A stretch of 64,000 bases of DNA from contig NZ_JAMLJM010000001.1 of assembly GCF_023635005.1 (NCBI RefSeq), forward strand, positions 186,001 to 250,000. The letters run 5' to 3'. This DNA is from Flavobacterium luminosum. Its GTDB lineage: Bacteria; Bacteroidota; Bacteroidia; Flavobacteriales; Flavobacteriaceae. The notes below the pieces were generated by a model, which was given only the letters and a program-made list of their open reading frames with translations, ran no database searches and was not told where the DNA came from. Of the stretch, positions 7,624 through 17,515 are shown one piece after another. Numbering within the stretch: the stretch's first letter is position 1; each line of letters starts with the position of its first letter. Made by a program: the position numbers and the translations under genes.

Positions 7624-8910
7624 TTATAAAGTTTTCGTTACCTTCTCTACAGCTCTGATTGTAAAATCTAAATCGTCATAAGTCAAGGCATCGGTTATGA
7701 ACCAAGTTTCGTAGGCTGAAGGCGCAATATACACCCCTTCTTTAACCAAACCGTGGAAGAAATCTTTAAAATATTGATTGTCTCCGTTTTTGGCCGTATT
7801 AAAATCATACACCTCGTTTTTATCAAAATGCACCGAAATCATCGATCCTACACGGTTTATAGTAAATTCGATCCCATTCGCCGTTAGTACTTCCCGGATT
7901 CCTTTTTCTAGATACGCTGTTTTTTCTTCCAGACGATTGAAAATATCCACATCGTTGTTTAACTCCTGCAGCATTCTTAATCCTGCAGCCATAGCTAAAG
8001 GATTGCCTGACAAGGTTCCAGCCTGGTAGACCGGTCCCAGTGGCGCCAGGTAATTCATAATTTCGTTTCTAGCTGCAAAAGCCCCCACCGGCAAGCCTCC
8101 TCCTATGACTTTTCCGAAACAAACAATATCTGCTTTAATATTGTATAATTCCTGAGCTCCGCCTTTTGCTAGACGAAAACCGGTCATGACTTCATCAAAA
8201 ATCAACAAAGTGCCGTGTGCGTCACATAATGAACGTAAGGCTTCCAGAAAACCTTCTTTGGGAGGCACACATCCCATATTCCCGGCAACCGGCTCTATGA
8301 TGATGGCTGCCACTTCCTCTTTGTTGGCTTCCAACAAAGATTTCACATTTTCGATATCATTATAATGGGCCAATAATGTATCTTTTGCTGTTCCCTGCGT
8401 TACGCCAGGGCTGTTTGGTGAACCAAAAGTTATGGCACCACTTCCCGCCTGAATCAGAAACGAATCGGAGTGACCGTGGTAACATCCCGCGAATTTTATA
8501 ATCTTATCTCTTCCGGTAAAACCCCTAGCCAGACGGATCGCACTCATGCATGCCTCGGTTCCAGAATTTACGAAACGAATTTTATCGATATTAGGCACCA
8601 TAGCCACTGCTAATTGTGCAATTTCAGTTTCAATTTCTGTTGGCATCCCGAAAGACGTTCCTTTTTTGGCTTTTTCGATTACGGCATTGACCACCGGTTC
8701 GTAGGCATGCCCCAGAATCATAGGGCCCCACGAATTGATATAATCAATGAGTCGGTTTCCGTCTTCGTCGTACAAATAAGCTCCTTTGGCTTCTTTTACA
8801 AAAATTGGCGTTCCTCCTACGTATTTGAACGCTCGAACAGGAGAATTGACTCCTCCCGGAATTACTTTTTCTGCTTCAGCAAACAGCTGGCTACTACGTT
8901 GGTATATCAT
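7624..8910 (-). CDS. hemL: Glutamate-1-semialdehyde 2,1-aminomutase
   Basis: A PLP enzyme of the C5 route to haem: it converts glutamate-1-semialdehyde to 5-aminolevulinate in the cytoplasm. The 428-residue length is standard. The Schiff-base lysine is Lys267 in [15 protein letters not shown], and [16 protein letters not shown] (from about residue 115) and FDEVMTGFR (about 238) are the expected cofactor-binding segments. Unusually for this window, an AGGAG Shine-Dalgarno sequence (plus-strand CTCCT at 8917-8921) lies 6 bases before the start codon. Structured element B lies directly upstream. Confidence 0.97.
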   Translation of the reverse strand: MIYQRSSQLFAEAEKVIPGGVNSPVRAFKYVGGTPIFVKEAKGAYLYDEDGNRLIDYINSWGPMILGHAYEPVVNAVIEKAKKGTSFGMPTEIETEIAQLAVAMVPNIDKIRFVNSGTEACMSAIRLARGFTGRDKIIKFAGCYHGHSDSFLIQAGSGAITFGSPNSPGVTQGTAKDTLLAHYNDIENVKSLLEANKEEVAAIIIEPVAGNMGCVPPKEGFLEALRSLCDAHGTLLIFDEVMTGFRLAKGGAQELYNIKADIVCFGKVIGGGLPVGAFAARNEIMNYLAPLGPVYQAGTLSGNPLAMAAGLRMLQELNNDVDIFNRLEEKTAYLEKGIREVLTANGIEFTINRVGSMISVHFDKNEVYDFNTAKNGDNQYFKDFFHGLVKEGVYIAPSAYETWFITDALTYDDLDFTIRAVEKVTKTL

Positions 8911-8935
8911 ATTTTTCTCCTAAATGTTTTACAAT

Positions 8936-9036
8936 AGCCCCGATGGCAGTGGAAATCCTGTCCGGGCGAACAGCCTGGACAGATTGCAACGAACAGCGGG
9001 AACTTCGTTTAAAAAAGTGCCCCAAAGATGGGCTCC
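8936..9036 (+). ncRNA. Structured element B, possible flavo-1-like RNA
   Basis: AGCCCCGAT at the 5' end and GGGCTCC at the 3' end can close a helix. Inside, TGTCCGGGC and GCCTGGACA form a 9-bp hairpin with one G-U pair, followed by the GCAAC and AGCGGGAA blocks shared with the element at 1709-1774. It fills the gap between the glucosaminidase gene and hemL, both on minus, so on its plus strand it is antisense to any read-through transcript. It may be a trans-acting RNA or simply a dispersed repeat. Confidence 0.55.
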
Positions 9037-9040
9037 TTAT

Positions 9041-9904
9041 TTATCTTATAATTAAAGTTTGTCCTATTGAAATGGCGTTATCTGCCAAGTTATTGATTGC
9101 TTTTAATTGATCTACTGTCGTATTGTATTTTTTTGAAATAGAATACAAGGTTTCTCCTTGCGCTACGGTATGAGTAGCATCTGCCGTTATCTCTTTCGGT
9201 TTTTCTAGGGGTTTCACCTCTGTTTTGGCTATCGTTTGAGTTGGCTCTTCGAAAGCTATCCCTAAAACTTCAGCATCGTATTTTTGCAACTGATAGCGTT
9301 CTATTAAGCTGATTAATTTATTAGGATATTTGGGATCGGTGGCGTACCCCGCTTTTTTTAGTCCGTAAGCCCAGGCTTTGTAATCGTTTTTGGGCAGTTT
9401 AAACAAGGGCGCATACCATGGGCGACTCGTTAAAAACAAGGAGTGATCGCGAAAAGATTCTTGGGGGTGTACATATTTTCTGAAACATTCCTGCGGTGCA
9501 TCGTCATCATGACTCACGTTTTCCCCTTTCCATTCTTTGTGGCATTTGATCCCGAAATGATTGTTGGCAATCGTTGCCAAGCGACCGGTTCCTGCTCCAG
9601 ATTCCAGAATCCCCTGAGCCAAGGTGATACTAGCCGGGATGCCGTGTCGTATCATATTGTCTTTGGCCACCGTTTTAAAATCGTTGATGTAGGCTGCAAC
9701 AACCGCTGCGGTTACTTTTACTTTTGAAGTAGCGACCAACTCTTCCGAACTTTTTTCGGTTTCGTCGATGATAATTTTATCCTCCGGTGTGATTTTTTTC
9801 TTTGGTTTGTGTGCATGAACCGTTTTGGTGGTTTGTATTTTAGGCTTTGAAGCACCACACCCGAATAAGGTTATGGACAGGATCAGGTAAAAAATCTTAT
9901 TCAT
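9041..9904 (-). CDS. Glucosaminidase-LysM lipoprotein (peptidoglycan hydrolase)
   Basis: A 287-residue exported lipoprotein (lipobox FGC, Cys16). A glucosaminidase domain of the FlgJ/LytG type spans about residues 70-205, with the probable catalytic Glu in LAQGILESGAGTG and the typical NNHFGIKC segment. A single LysM domain ends the protein (about 242-287; VAQGETLYSISKKYNTT). It would cleave glycan strands of peptidoglycan during growth or division. Its start overlaps the 3' end of the PLP-enzyme gene by 8 bases (ATGAATAA), implying translational coupling. Confidence 0.93.
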   Translation of the reverse strand: MNKIFYLILSITLFGCGASKPKIQTTKTVHAHKPKKKITPEDKIIIDETEKSSEELVATSKVKVTAAVVAAYINDFKTVAKDNMIRHGIPASITLAQGILESGAGTGRLATIANNHFGIKCHKEWKGENVSHDDDAPQECFRKYVHPQESFRDHSLFLTSRPWYAPLFKLPKNDYKAWAYGLKKAGYATDPKYPNKLISLIERYQLQKYDAEVLGIAFEEPTQTIAKTEVKPLEKPKEITADATHTVAQGETLYSISKKYNTTVDQLKAINNLADNAISIGQTLIIR

Positions 9905-10802
9905 GGTAGATTATTTTATTCATTTTCTTTTGGTCTAGATACTGGTTCATTCCTTTAATTCCTTGCAGGCCTCCGGTATGAATCATAAGAATCTTGGTTT
10001 GAGGAGGAAAATACCCCTGACGAATCAAATCGAAGACCCCGAAGACCATTTTCCCGGTATAGACCGGATCTAAAGGAATTTGAGTCTGTTGATAAAAAAG
10101 ATTCATAAAATCGATTAATCCCTGTGTTACTTTGCCGTACCCACCGAAATGATAGTCTGTTATCAGGTTCCAATTCTCTCTATTTGCAAACTTACGAATT
10201 TCGTTTTGTAAAAAATCACCTTTTAAGGCAGGAAAACCCAAAACTTTCTGGTGCGGGAGTGCCGCGTTACTTATTCCTGCTATTGTTCCTCCGGTTCCTA
10301 CGGCCGAACAAATGACATCAAATTGTGCGTCTTCGTGCGTGAGGATCTCCTGACAGCCTTTCACCGCCAACGCGTTTGTTCCTCCTTCGGGCAAAATAAA
10401 ACAGTGGCCGTATTTTGATTTCAGGCTATTCCTAAATGTCGGTTCTTCTTTTTGTCGGTATTGTTCCCGGGTTACAAACTCAAATTTCATACCACATTGC
10501 TGTGCGAATTTTAATGTCGGGTTAACTTCGATGGCTTTCCAAAGTTCTTCGCCCCGAATAACCCCTACACTATTGATTCCTTTTTCTTTGCAGGCATAAG
10601 CCGTTGCAGCTATATGATTGGAAAAAGCACCACCAAAGGTCACCAACGTATCGTAACCTGTCTCCTGAAAATCCGCTAAATTATATTTCAATTTTCTGAA
10701 TTTATTGCCTGACACCAAAGGATGTATCAGGTCCTCGCGCTTCATGTACAGCGTGACCGTATTGTCCGGTACCGGAACCCTCTGATTTATTACTTTTTCC
10801 AT
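9897..10802 (-). CDS. PLP enzyme, ACC deaminase / D-cysteine desulfhydrase family
   Basis: A fold-type II PLP enzyme that opens 1-aminocyclopropane-1-carboxylate or, more often in bacteria, releases sulfide from D-cysteine. SGNKFRKLKYNL near residue 33 holds the PLP lysine, GGAFSNH follows it, and the phosphate-binding loop is SAVGTGGTIAG (about residue 173). I start at the Met at 10802 (301 residues) rather than 12 codons upstream, because a promoter box lies between the two. Family members differ in substrate and the sequence does not decide it. Cotranscribed with the glucosaminidase gene. Confidence 0.9.
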   Translation of the reverse strand: MEKVINQRVPVPDNTVTLYMKREDLIHPLVSGNKFRKLKYNLADFQETGYDTLVTFGGAFSNHIAATAYACKEKGINSVGVIRGEELWKAIEVNPTLKFAQQCGMKFEFVTREQYRQKEEPTFRNSLKSKYGHCFILPEGGTNALAVKGCQEILTHEDAQFDVICSAVGTGGTIAGISNAALPHQKVLGFPALKGDFLQNEIRKFANRENWNLITDYHFGGYGKVTQGLIDFMNLFYQQTQIPLDPVYTGKMVFGVFDLIRQGYFPPQTKILMIHTGGLQGIKGMNQYLDQKKMNKIIYHE

Positions 10803-10807
10803 TGCTA

Positions 10808-10841
10808 CAAAGTTACGGTAATAAAAAAAGCCCCGCAAAAA
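10808..10841 (-). promoter_or_regulatory. Promoter of the PLP-enzyme gene, overlapping a terminator
   Basis: On the minus strand TTTTTG (10836-10841) and TAACTTTG (10808-10815) are 20 bases apart, a full Bacteroidetes promoter. Its -33 element lies in the loop of the terminator of the gene upstream. The box ends 5 bases before the ATG at 10802, which settles that start. Confidence 0.7.
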
Positions 10842-10849
10842 CGGAGCTT
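10821..10849 (-). terminator. Terminator of the 10.9-12.7 kb secreted-protein gene
   Basis: AAGCTCCG-tttttG-CGGGGCTT with one mismatch, followed on the minus strand by seven T residues. Confidence 0.75.
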
Positions 10850-10868
10850 GTGTATTTTATTTAAAAAA

Positions 10869-12683
10869 CTATTTTCTTGAGACCGCAATTTTTTTGGTCA
10901 TTTCTTTTCCGTCTTTGGTGGTTATTTTAGCAATATATACCCCTTCCGATAACATAGCTGTTGCACATTCATAACTTTCATTTTTTCCTAAATCTTTTTT
11001 CAGCATCATTTGCTTGCCGGCAACATCATGTAGTATCAGAGTGGCTAAATCGATTCTTGTTGGATTTTTAATCATTAAAAGACCTGACACATTATTCTGA
11101 TACATTCCTATTTCGGCAAAAGTCACCTCATTGTTATCCAAAGAGAAATCACGGAAGGTAATTTCGAATCTGTTTTTGTATTCTCCTGCCGGTAACGTGA
11201 TATCGAAGAAAGCGTTTTTCATATCGTAATACACATCTGTTTCCTTATCGTGCATGAATACCGGCTGATTCGCATCAAAACCATATAAAGTCTCCATTAC
11301 TTTAATCCTAAAATTGGTATCCGTAGTACCGGTACACACCAAGCCCACCGGGATTTTTTTATTCACATCAAATTTAGTTACCGAAATCAAATATTCTTTC
11401 GGATCGTTTTCCAGCATATAAAAGAAACGATAGGGATTTGAGGTCGAAAAAGAAGAAGCATCAAAACCATAATCGAAACCATCGGTGGTAGTCTCTGCGA
11501 ATCCTAAAGTGGTTGGTGTCACGCCTCCTTTATTAAACATAGCATTAATTCGCAACTGTGGCACATATCCTTGTGACGCTTTGGCTCCCGTGTTTTTTGC
11601 ATTTTCATTCTGACTTTTGTCACCGGATTGTTGTCTGGTAAAAACCGATTCTGTTCCTTCCTGTTTGTATACGCGGAACGCATTTTTCATGGTTATCACT
11701 CCATCCGCTACCGCTTCCACCATAAAACCCTGACCTATGGGAAGAATCGCTCTAGGATAAACGGCTCCGAAGGTTCCCAAAGAGGAATTATAAGTCCCAT
11801 CGCCATTAAAACTCCAATAGTCTGCCGGGGTATATCCGGCACCCGGCGTATAGGTTCCGTAACCTCCCTGATACTGATTAAGATAATGAGAATTCCTCAC
11901 CACCTGATCCCAGAACAGCGCTTTACCATCGATTACACTCGCGTTGGCCGGATCTAATAAAAACGCATCTAGGTCTAACGCACTCGGATACGGATTCCCA
12001 ATTAAGGTATATTTGGTAGCCGAAACAGCATTCGTAATAGTTCCATCGTTTGGTTTCCCGCGGAAATCGTACCGTTGCTTGCTCCCCGGATTGTTCTCTC
12101 CCGCACCGGTATGAGGAATCGTAGCATCCGTTCCGCTGGTTCCTTTCATAATAAAGCCTTCTCCGGGTTGCACGTTATAGTTGGCTCCCACATAAACCCA
12201 ATCGTTATAGATTGCTCCCCCTCTGTACACATGCACCCAACGTTCTGCGATTGACACACTTCCTGCGGCCGAAGTCCCATCGAGTGCCGGGTAGGCTAAG
12301 ATAGTCGTCGGATTTGTAGCCGTAGCCGTAGTTGGTGCTCCCAATTGCCGAATACCGAAAGGATTATTAACGGTGGTATTGGAATTGACATTTCCTACCG
12401 GTGAACACCAGTAATTGTACTGATAATTGTTGACCGTACCTTCCTGAAAGACTGACAAAGCCCCCAAGCCTTTATTTTTTCCTGCCCCAATGGTTCCTTG
12501 TAGCAATTGCGCTCCGTTTCTTAAATAAAAAAAACTGTCGCTTTGATTCAATTCTACCTCCTGATTCACGTATACCAACTGATTGTTTGCATAGATATAA
12601 GAAGTGGGTGACACATACAACTGTGCCTGCAGTAATTGTATTGACCCTAGGACCAACCACAATCCGAAACCTATTTTTTTCAT
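10869..12683 (-). CDS. Secreted protein with type IX (type A) sorting domain
   Basis: A 604-residue exported protein with a Sec signal peptide (about 1-20). The body has the repeat-poor, Gly/Thr/Asn-rich beta character of flavobacterial surface proteins and includes YNYWCSPVGN (about residue 90), resembling YVYWSSPV in the two paralogues downstream. The last 75 or so residues (TLILHDVAGKQMM..., GVYIAKITTKDGK, ending KKIAVSRK) are a type A sorting domain, recognised by the type IX machine encoded at 48-53 kb. No enzyme motif is visible, so a role in adhesion or as a surface-layer protein is a guess. Confidence 0.88.
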   Translation of the reverse strand: MKKIGFGLWLVLGSIQLLQAQLYVSPTSYIYANNQLVYVNQEVELNQSDSFFYLRNGAQLLQGTIGAGKNKGLGALSVFQEGTVNNYQYNYWCSPVGNVNSNTTVNNPFGIRQLGAPTTATATNPTTILAYPALDGTSAAGSVSIAERWVHVYRGGAIYNDWVYVGANYNVQPGEGFIMKGTSGTDATIPHTGAGENNPGSKQRYDFRGKPNDGTITNAVSATKYTLIGNPYPSALDLDAFLLDPANASVIDGKALFWDQVVRNSHYLNQYQGGYGTYTPGAGYTPADYWSFNGDGTYNSSLGTFGAVYPRAILPIGQGFMVEAVADGVITMKNAFRVYKQEGTESVFTRQQSGDKSQNENAKNTGAKASQGYVPQLRINAMFNKGGVTPTTLGFAETTTDGFDYGFDASSFSTSNPYRFFYMLENDPKEYLISVTKFDVNKKIPVGLVCTGTTDTNFRIKVMETLYGFDANQPVFMHDKETDVYYDMKNAFFDITLPAGEYKNRFEITFRDFSLDNNEVTFAEIGMYQNNVSGLLMIKNPTRIDLATLILHDVAGKQMMLKKDLGKNESYECATAMLSEGVYIAKITTKDGKEMTKKIAVSRK

Positions 12684-13125
12684 ATTGTATAGAACAAAAG
12701 TTATGCCTTGTCAAATTTACGCTTTTTTGTGAAGCAAAACAAATCTTACCTTTTGCCTTACTTTTAAAAACCTACTGAACGCTAAATTCTTAGCGTTGAA
12801 ACAGTAAAATCGTCCAACCTTAAAAAGGAAAAGCCAACCAACTTATCCCAAAGGCACACTTATAAGAATTATAATACAAGAGCCTTCCAGGCAGCGAAAA
12901 ACGGCCACCTCTACCCAAAACAGGGCGAACGCTTGTTTTTACTGGAATTTTGACGAAAAGAAATTTTACCATGCTTTTTTTACTCGATAAAATGTTAAAA
13001 AAAATCGATGAAAACAATTTATTTGTGTTTTTTTAATAATTTATTTGCATACTTTTGCAACTTACTATATTTTAGTATTTTATCATTAAAAAAATTAAGA
13101 ATAACCCCCTAAATACACTCCGCCT
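12684..13125. other. 442-bp divergent intergenic region
   Basis: It separates two divergently transcribed type IX cargo genes. The right end carries the promoter of the plus-strand gene. The middle (about 12815-12965) is noticeably more GC-rich than its flanks. A 65-codon minus frame at 12820-13017 covers it but lacks any recognisable feature, so I do not call it a gene. The patch may be a decayed coding fragment or a repeat. Confidence 0.5.
13022..13057 (+). promoter_or_regulatory. Promoter of the 1368-residue cargo gene
   Basis: TTTG at 13022-13025 and TACTTTTG at 13050-13057, 24 bases apart (slightly long). The mRNA would have a leader of roughly 60 bases. Confidence 0.5.
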
Positions 13126-16100
13126 ATGCAGGAATTTTATTCTCACTTCCGAAAATTTTGTGGTCTCGCCACGGTACTTTTTTTTATGTTTTTGAACTCC
13201 AGTGTTTCGTGGGGGCAAGTCACCATTACCAAACCTAGTCTTACGGTAACTGCGTATTGTGGTTTTCCTACGGATTATTATCCGCTGGGAGATATAGTTA
13301 TTACTGAGAAAGATACAGAGGATTTCTCATTACCCAATATATTTAAAGTTTATAGTGTAGTTTTAACAGCCCCTACAAATTTTGAGTTTAAACCAAACAC
13401 TGGGGCAGTAACTGCTGATTCAGACGAAGATATAACAAATATCTCTATTAATGTCACTGCAACAGCAATAACAATAACATACTCTAGTAGTGAAATTTTT
13501 CGAAATAATGAACTAGATAAAGTAACCATTTCCGGGATTGAAGTACGCGGTACAACTGCCGCAAGTACCGGAAGCATTTACAGATCTGGTGGTTCTGGCA
13601 TAATAACTGGACTAGAAGACTCAACTCCTGTAGCTAGTCTTACTTCCGTAACCTCAACAGCTGTACCGGCTATCACGACCAACCCAGCTAACGCTACTGT
13701 AGCAGCAGGCGGGAATACGTCTTTTACCGTAGTGGCCTCTAACCACCCCACAAGTTACACTTGGGAAGTGAGCACCAATGGCGGCTCCACTTGGAGCACT
13801 GTAACCAATGGAGGTGTTTACAGCAATGCCACCACAGCTACTTTAAATATTACGGGAGCGACACTTTCTATGGATGGTTACCAGTACCGTGTCAGAGCTA
13901 CTAATGGTTGTGGGGCATCGGCCTATTCTACAGCCGCTACGCTAACGGTGAGTTTAAATTATTGTAATACAGCCACATCTACTTCAAGTTCAGTTTATAT
14001 CAATAGTTTTCAAACAGTTGGTAATATAACCAATCTGACCAATTCAGGCACAGGGTATACAAATTCAGGTTACACAGACTACACGAATCTACCCACTACA
14101 ACTCAAATCCCTGGTGGTGGTATTACTGCAAAATATGATTTAGCTTATTCGGTTTCTTTCAAAGCTTGGGTTGATTGGAATAAAGACGGAGTATTTAATG
14201 ACACAACTGAAAGAGTCTATGATACAGGATCATATCTAGGAAAATCAACAAGTTTTGGTTTCGTGGTACCAACAACTACAACACCGGGAACTTATAGAAT
14301 GAGAGTCCGCGCTTATGATCAAGGATTAACATCATTACAACCTTGTGGAGCTTTATCTAACGGAGAAACAGAAGACTACAAAATAACCATCATACCGGAC
14401 TGCTCTTCAAAAATAACAAGCGTAACTGATGGGGCAAGATGTGATACCGGAACGGTAACCTTATCTGCTAATGCAACAGCGGGAACAACTGAATGGAGAT
14501 GGTATACTGCTGAAACAGGCGGAACACTTGCCGGTTCCTCTAACACTTCGAGTTGGACAACCCCTTCGCTATCTACAACAACTACTTATTGGGTAGCCGC
14601 ATGGAACGGAAGTTGTGAATCCTATTTCAGAAAAAAAGTTGTAGCAAAAATAAAACCTATAGCTGGCCTATCTTTTACTACAGCTTCACCAACTGTTTGT
14701 GGTGAGGAAAGCATAATTTCACTTGATGCTGCTGGGGGTAATGAAGAAGTAGATTTAGTTTACGAAGATTTTGAAGGACCAGCCGTATTAACTACATCTA
14801 ACGCAACTGCTACCGGACATGAATGGACCACCAAAGCAAGTACATTCATACCCACAGGAACTGCTTTGTGGAGACCAGCTATCAACTCAAGAGAAGCTGG
14901 TAATAAATTCGCATATACAACCTGTAATATGCCTTCTGAAAATGTTGTAACTAGGTTAATTTCTAACAGCTTAAGTTCTGCCACTTTCACAAGTCTTACG
15001 TTAACATTCAGACACTATTTCTCTTATTATGCATCACCAGGTGACCATGGTTATGTGCAATACTCCATCGATAATGGTGCTTCTTGGATTAACCTTTATC
15101 ATTTTCAATCCGACCAAGGCGAAGCAGGACAATTCAAAACTGAAACTATTTCGCTTCCAGCTTCTTGCTTAAACATAACAACTTTAAAAATTAGATTTAG
15201 CTACGAATCTACAGGAGGAAACGGATGGGCAGTGGATGATATTAGACTATACGGCTCACGCCCATTAGTCCCTAACTTCACTTGGACAGGAACACCTGTT
15301 GATGCCTATACCGATGCTGCTTGTACTATTCCTTATACGGCAGGAACAGCATTAGCAGGAACCACTGTTTGGATTAAACCAACTTTAGCCCAATTGGAAC
15401 TAGGAAGTTACTCTTTTACGGCAAATGCGAATTTAGCCAATGGCTGTACCACAAGTGCAACCATTAACGTAACCAACAAATCTAAAGTATGGAAAGGTAC
15501 GACCTCTAACGATTGGAATGTATCCAGCAATTGGTTACCGGCAGGCGTTCCGGATGCTACTACTTGTGTGATTATCCCAACAGGAACTTCTTCAAAAATT
15601 ATCAATGCCCCAACGGCCTTGGCTAAAAACCTAACCGTTAAGGCACCAACAGGTAATTTAGAACTACAAACCAACCAAAACCTCATCGTTACTGACTGGG
15701 TTAAAGTGGAAAACGGTGGAGTTTTCAATATTCGCAATAGTGCAAATTTGGTACAATTGAATGATACACCAAGTCCAGCTAATAGTGGTAACATTACTAT
15801 GAACAGAACGGCTAACAACCTCCATTTGTTCGATTATGTGTATTGGTCGTCTCCGGTAGAAAACTTTGCCGTGACAAATGTTTCCCCTCTAACGCCAACC
15901 AGTAAAATTTACCATTGGGTAACCACTCATAATAACGGTACGGGTTATGGTTATGGTAACTGGTTGAATGTGAATGAAAATATGGTAGCCGGTAAAGGAT
16001 ACATCGTAAGAGTTCCTAATGCCAACACTTCTTTCTCGACTACTTTTACGGGAAAACCTCATAATGGAATGATTACCAAAGGTGTTGCTCGAGGACCTTA

Positions 16101-17232
16101 TAATACTGGTGTTGATTATTTAGGAACCAATGGATGGATTACTACCCATGATGATAACTGGAACTTGGTTGGAAACCCTTATCCTTCGGCTATCGATGCC
16201 ATAGAATTTCTTGCCGCCAACAGTGGAATCATAGAAGGAGAAGTAAATTTATGGACCCATTCTTCGGCGATTTCGAATACCAACACGAGTCCTTACTATC
16301 AAACGTTCAGCTATAACTACAAATCTAACGATTATGTAACCTATAACGCCAGCGGTAACAATATTGGTGCTACAATAGGATTTAACGGAAAAATTGCTGC
16401 CGGACAAGGATTCTTTGTAAAAATGATCGACGGAGGCGTTGGTACAGCTAACCTCACCTTTAACAACAGTATGCGTACTGATGGTTCTAACAATGCCTAT
16501 AACAATGGACAGTTTTACAGAACTAGTAGTCAGCAAACAGCAACTACAGAACCGGAAAAACACCGCATTTGGTTGGATTTAATTGATAGCAACATGAACA
16601 CGAGTCGTTTTATGACCGGATACATTGAAGGGGCTACTAATGATAAAGATCATTTGTATGATGCCAGAACCAATTATACTGAAAGTTTGAAAGCTTTTAC
16701 TATGGTGGATCAAAGCGACGATATTTTTGTCATCCAAGGAAGAAGTCTTCCTTTTGATCCCAATGATAAAATCAACTTTGGAATTCAAGTACCGGCCAAT
16801 GCTACTTACAAAATTGCCATTGCCGATGTGGATGGATTATTTAAAACGGAAGGTCAAAAAATTTATGTGGAAGATTTATTAACCAACACTACTCATGATT
16901 TGACTCTAAGTCCGTATTCGTTTACTTCTGACAAAGGAATTTTTAAGAACCGTTTTGTGATTAAGTTCAACGATCAGAAGCTATCCAATACAGACAATGA
17001 ATTCAGTAATAGTGTCGTTGTATTTGGCAAAGAACAACTTACGATAAAATCAGAATTGTTCTCCATTAAAGAGGTAACGGTTTACGATGTTTTAGGCAAA
17101 ACATTGTTACATGCCAAAGACATTACCGAAAAAGAATACCAAGCCAATGCTTTACGTCCTACCAATACTGTAATTTTGGTAAAGGCAACCTTGGAAAATG
17201 GTGCCGTAATAACGAAAAAAGTTATTTTTTAA
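13126..17232 (+). CDS. Large secreted multidomain protein, type IX cargo (GEVED)
   Basis: A 1368-residue exported protein with a signal peptide to about residue 30 (ending SWGQ). In order: an N-terminal beta domain, an Ig-like domain (about 183-278), a GEVED domain (about 325-427, with WVDWNKDGVFND and GETEDYKI), an Ig-like linker, a MAM/jelly-roll-like domain (about 545-710, with YVQYSIDNGASW and GGNGWAVDDIRLYG), then a shared C-terminal half beginning near YVYWSSPVENF (about 903). The sorting domain (last 75 or so residues, ending KKVIF) is probably type C rather than type A. Likely an adhesin or glycan-binding surface protein. The last 1.45 kb is nearly duplicated in the next gene. Confidence 0.88.
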   Translation: MQEFYSHFRKFCGLATVLFFMFLNSSVSWGQVTITKPSLTVTAYCGFPTDYYPLGDIVITEKDTEDFSLPNIFKVYSVVLTAPTNFEFKPNTGAVTADSDEDITNISINVTATAITITYSSSEIFRNNELDKVTISGIEVRGTTAASTGSIYRSGGSGIITGLEDSTPVASLTSVTSTAVPAITTNPANATVAAGGNTSFTVVASNHPTSYTWEVSTNGGSTWSTVTNGGVYSNATTATLNITGATLSMDGYQYRVRATNGCGASAYSTAATLTVSLNYCNTATSTSSSVYINSFQTVGNITNLTNSGTGYTNSGYTDYTNLPTTTQIPGGGITAKYDLAYSVSFKAWVDWNKDGVFNDTTERVYDTGSYLGKSTSFGFVVPTTTTPGTYRMRVRAYDQGLTSLQPCGALSNGETEDYKITIIPDCSSKITSVTDGARCDTGTVTLSANATAGTTEWRWYTAETGGTLAGSSNTSSWTTPSLSTTTTYWVAAWNGSCESYFRKKVVAKIKPIAGLSFTTASPTVCGEESIISLDAAGGNEEVDLVYEDFEGPAVLTTSNATATGHEWTTKASTFIPTGTALWRPAINSREAGNKFAYTTCNMPSENVVTRLISNSLSSATFTSLTLTFRHYFSYYASPGDHGYVQYSIDNGASWINLYHFQSDQGEAGQFKTETISLPASCLNITTLKIRFSYESTGGNGWAVDDIRLYGSRPLVPNFTWTGTPVDAYTDAACTIPYTAGTALAGTTVWIKPTLAQLELGSYSFTANANLANGCTTSATINVTNKSKVWKGTTSNDWNVSSNWLPAGVPDATTCVIIPTGTSSKIINAPTALAKNLTVKAPTGNLELQTNQNLIVTDWVKVENGGVFNIRNSANLVQLNDTPSPANSGNITMNRTANNLHLFDYVYWSSPVENFAVTNVSPLTPTSKIYHWVTTHNNGTGYGYGNWLNVNENMVAGKGYIVRVPNANTSFSTTFTGKPHNGMITKGVARGPYNTGVDYLGTNGWITTHDDNWNLVGNPYPSAIDAIEFLAANSGIIEGEVNLWTHSSAISNTNTSPYYQTFSYNYKSNDYVTYNASGNNIGATIGFNGKIAAGQGFFVKMIDGGVGTANLTFNNSMRTDGSNNAYNNGQFYRTSSQQTATTEPEKHRIWLDLIDSNMNTSRFMTGYIEGATNDKDHLYDARTNYTESLKAFTMVDQSDDIFVIQGRSLPFDPNDKINFGIQVPANATYKIAIADVDGLFKTEGQKIYVEDLLTNTTHDLTLSPYSFTSDKGIFKNRFVIKFNDQKLSNTDNEFSNSVVVFGKEQLTIKSELFSIKEVTVYDVLGKTLLHAKDITEKEYQANALRPTNTVILVKATLENGAVITKKVIF
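15781..17232 (+). repeat. 1.45-kb direct repeat, copy 1
   Basis: This 3' segment aligns without gaps to 18938-20389 at a constant offset of 3157 bases, both copies ending on the stop codon. One block (16471-16601, 131 bases) is identical in both copies, and further blocks of around 100 bases differ at few or no positions. Confidence 0.9.
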
Positions 17233-17245
17233 CACCATAACAAAC

Positions 17246-17287
17246 AAAAAAAGAGGCGGTAATCTTAAGATTACCGCCTCTTTTTTT
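17246..17287 (+). terminator. Terminator of the 1368-residue cargo gene
   Basis: AAGAGGCGGTAATC-TTAA-GATTACCGCCTCTT, a perfect stem of about 14 bp followed by a T run. Confidence 0.92.
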
Positions 17288-17451
17288 ATTCTCAAAAAAT
17301 AAAACGTCATCCTCCGACAGTTTCATTAGAAACTCATAACAAACTTCAAAAACCCAATAAAATAGAGTAATACCAAATTAGAAAATTCCACCTGACCTTA
17401 AACAAATCCTAATTTTATCTATCTGTTAATCAAAAGACAATATATTTTTTC

Positions 17452-17459
17452 TACATTTG
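17452..17459 (+). promoter_or_regulatory. Possible -7 box of the 957-residue cargo gene
   Basis: TACATTTG, 56 bases before the start. No TTG at standard distance upstream. A second near-match lies about 15 bases downstream, so the assignment is tentative. Confidence 0.35.
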
Positions 17460-17515
17460 TTGTAATACATTTTGTTTATTTGTACAAATACGTAACACAC
17501 TAAAACAAACTAAAC

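Noticed and set aside
12820..13017. 65-codon minus-strand open frame between the divergent cargo genes
   Set aside because: No family features and no promoter box, and its start lies in the promoter region of the gene at 13126. It may be a remnant, so it is described only as an intergenic patch.
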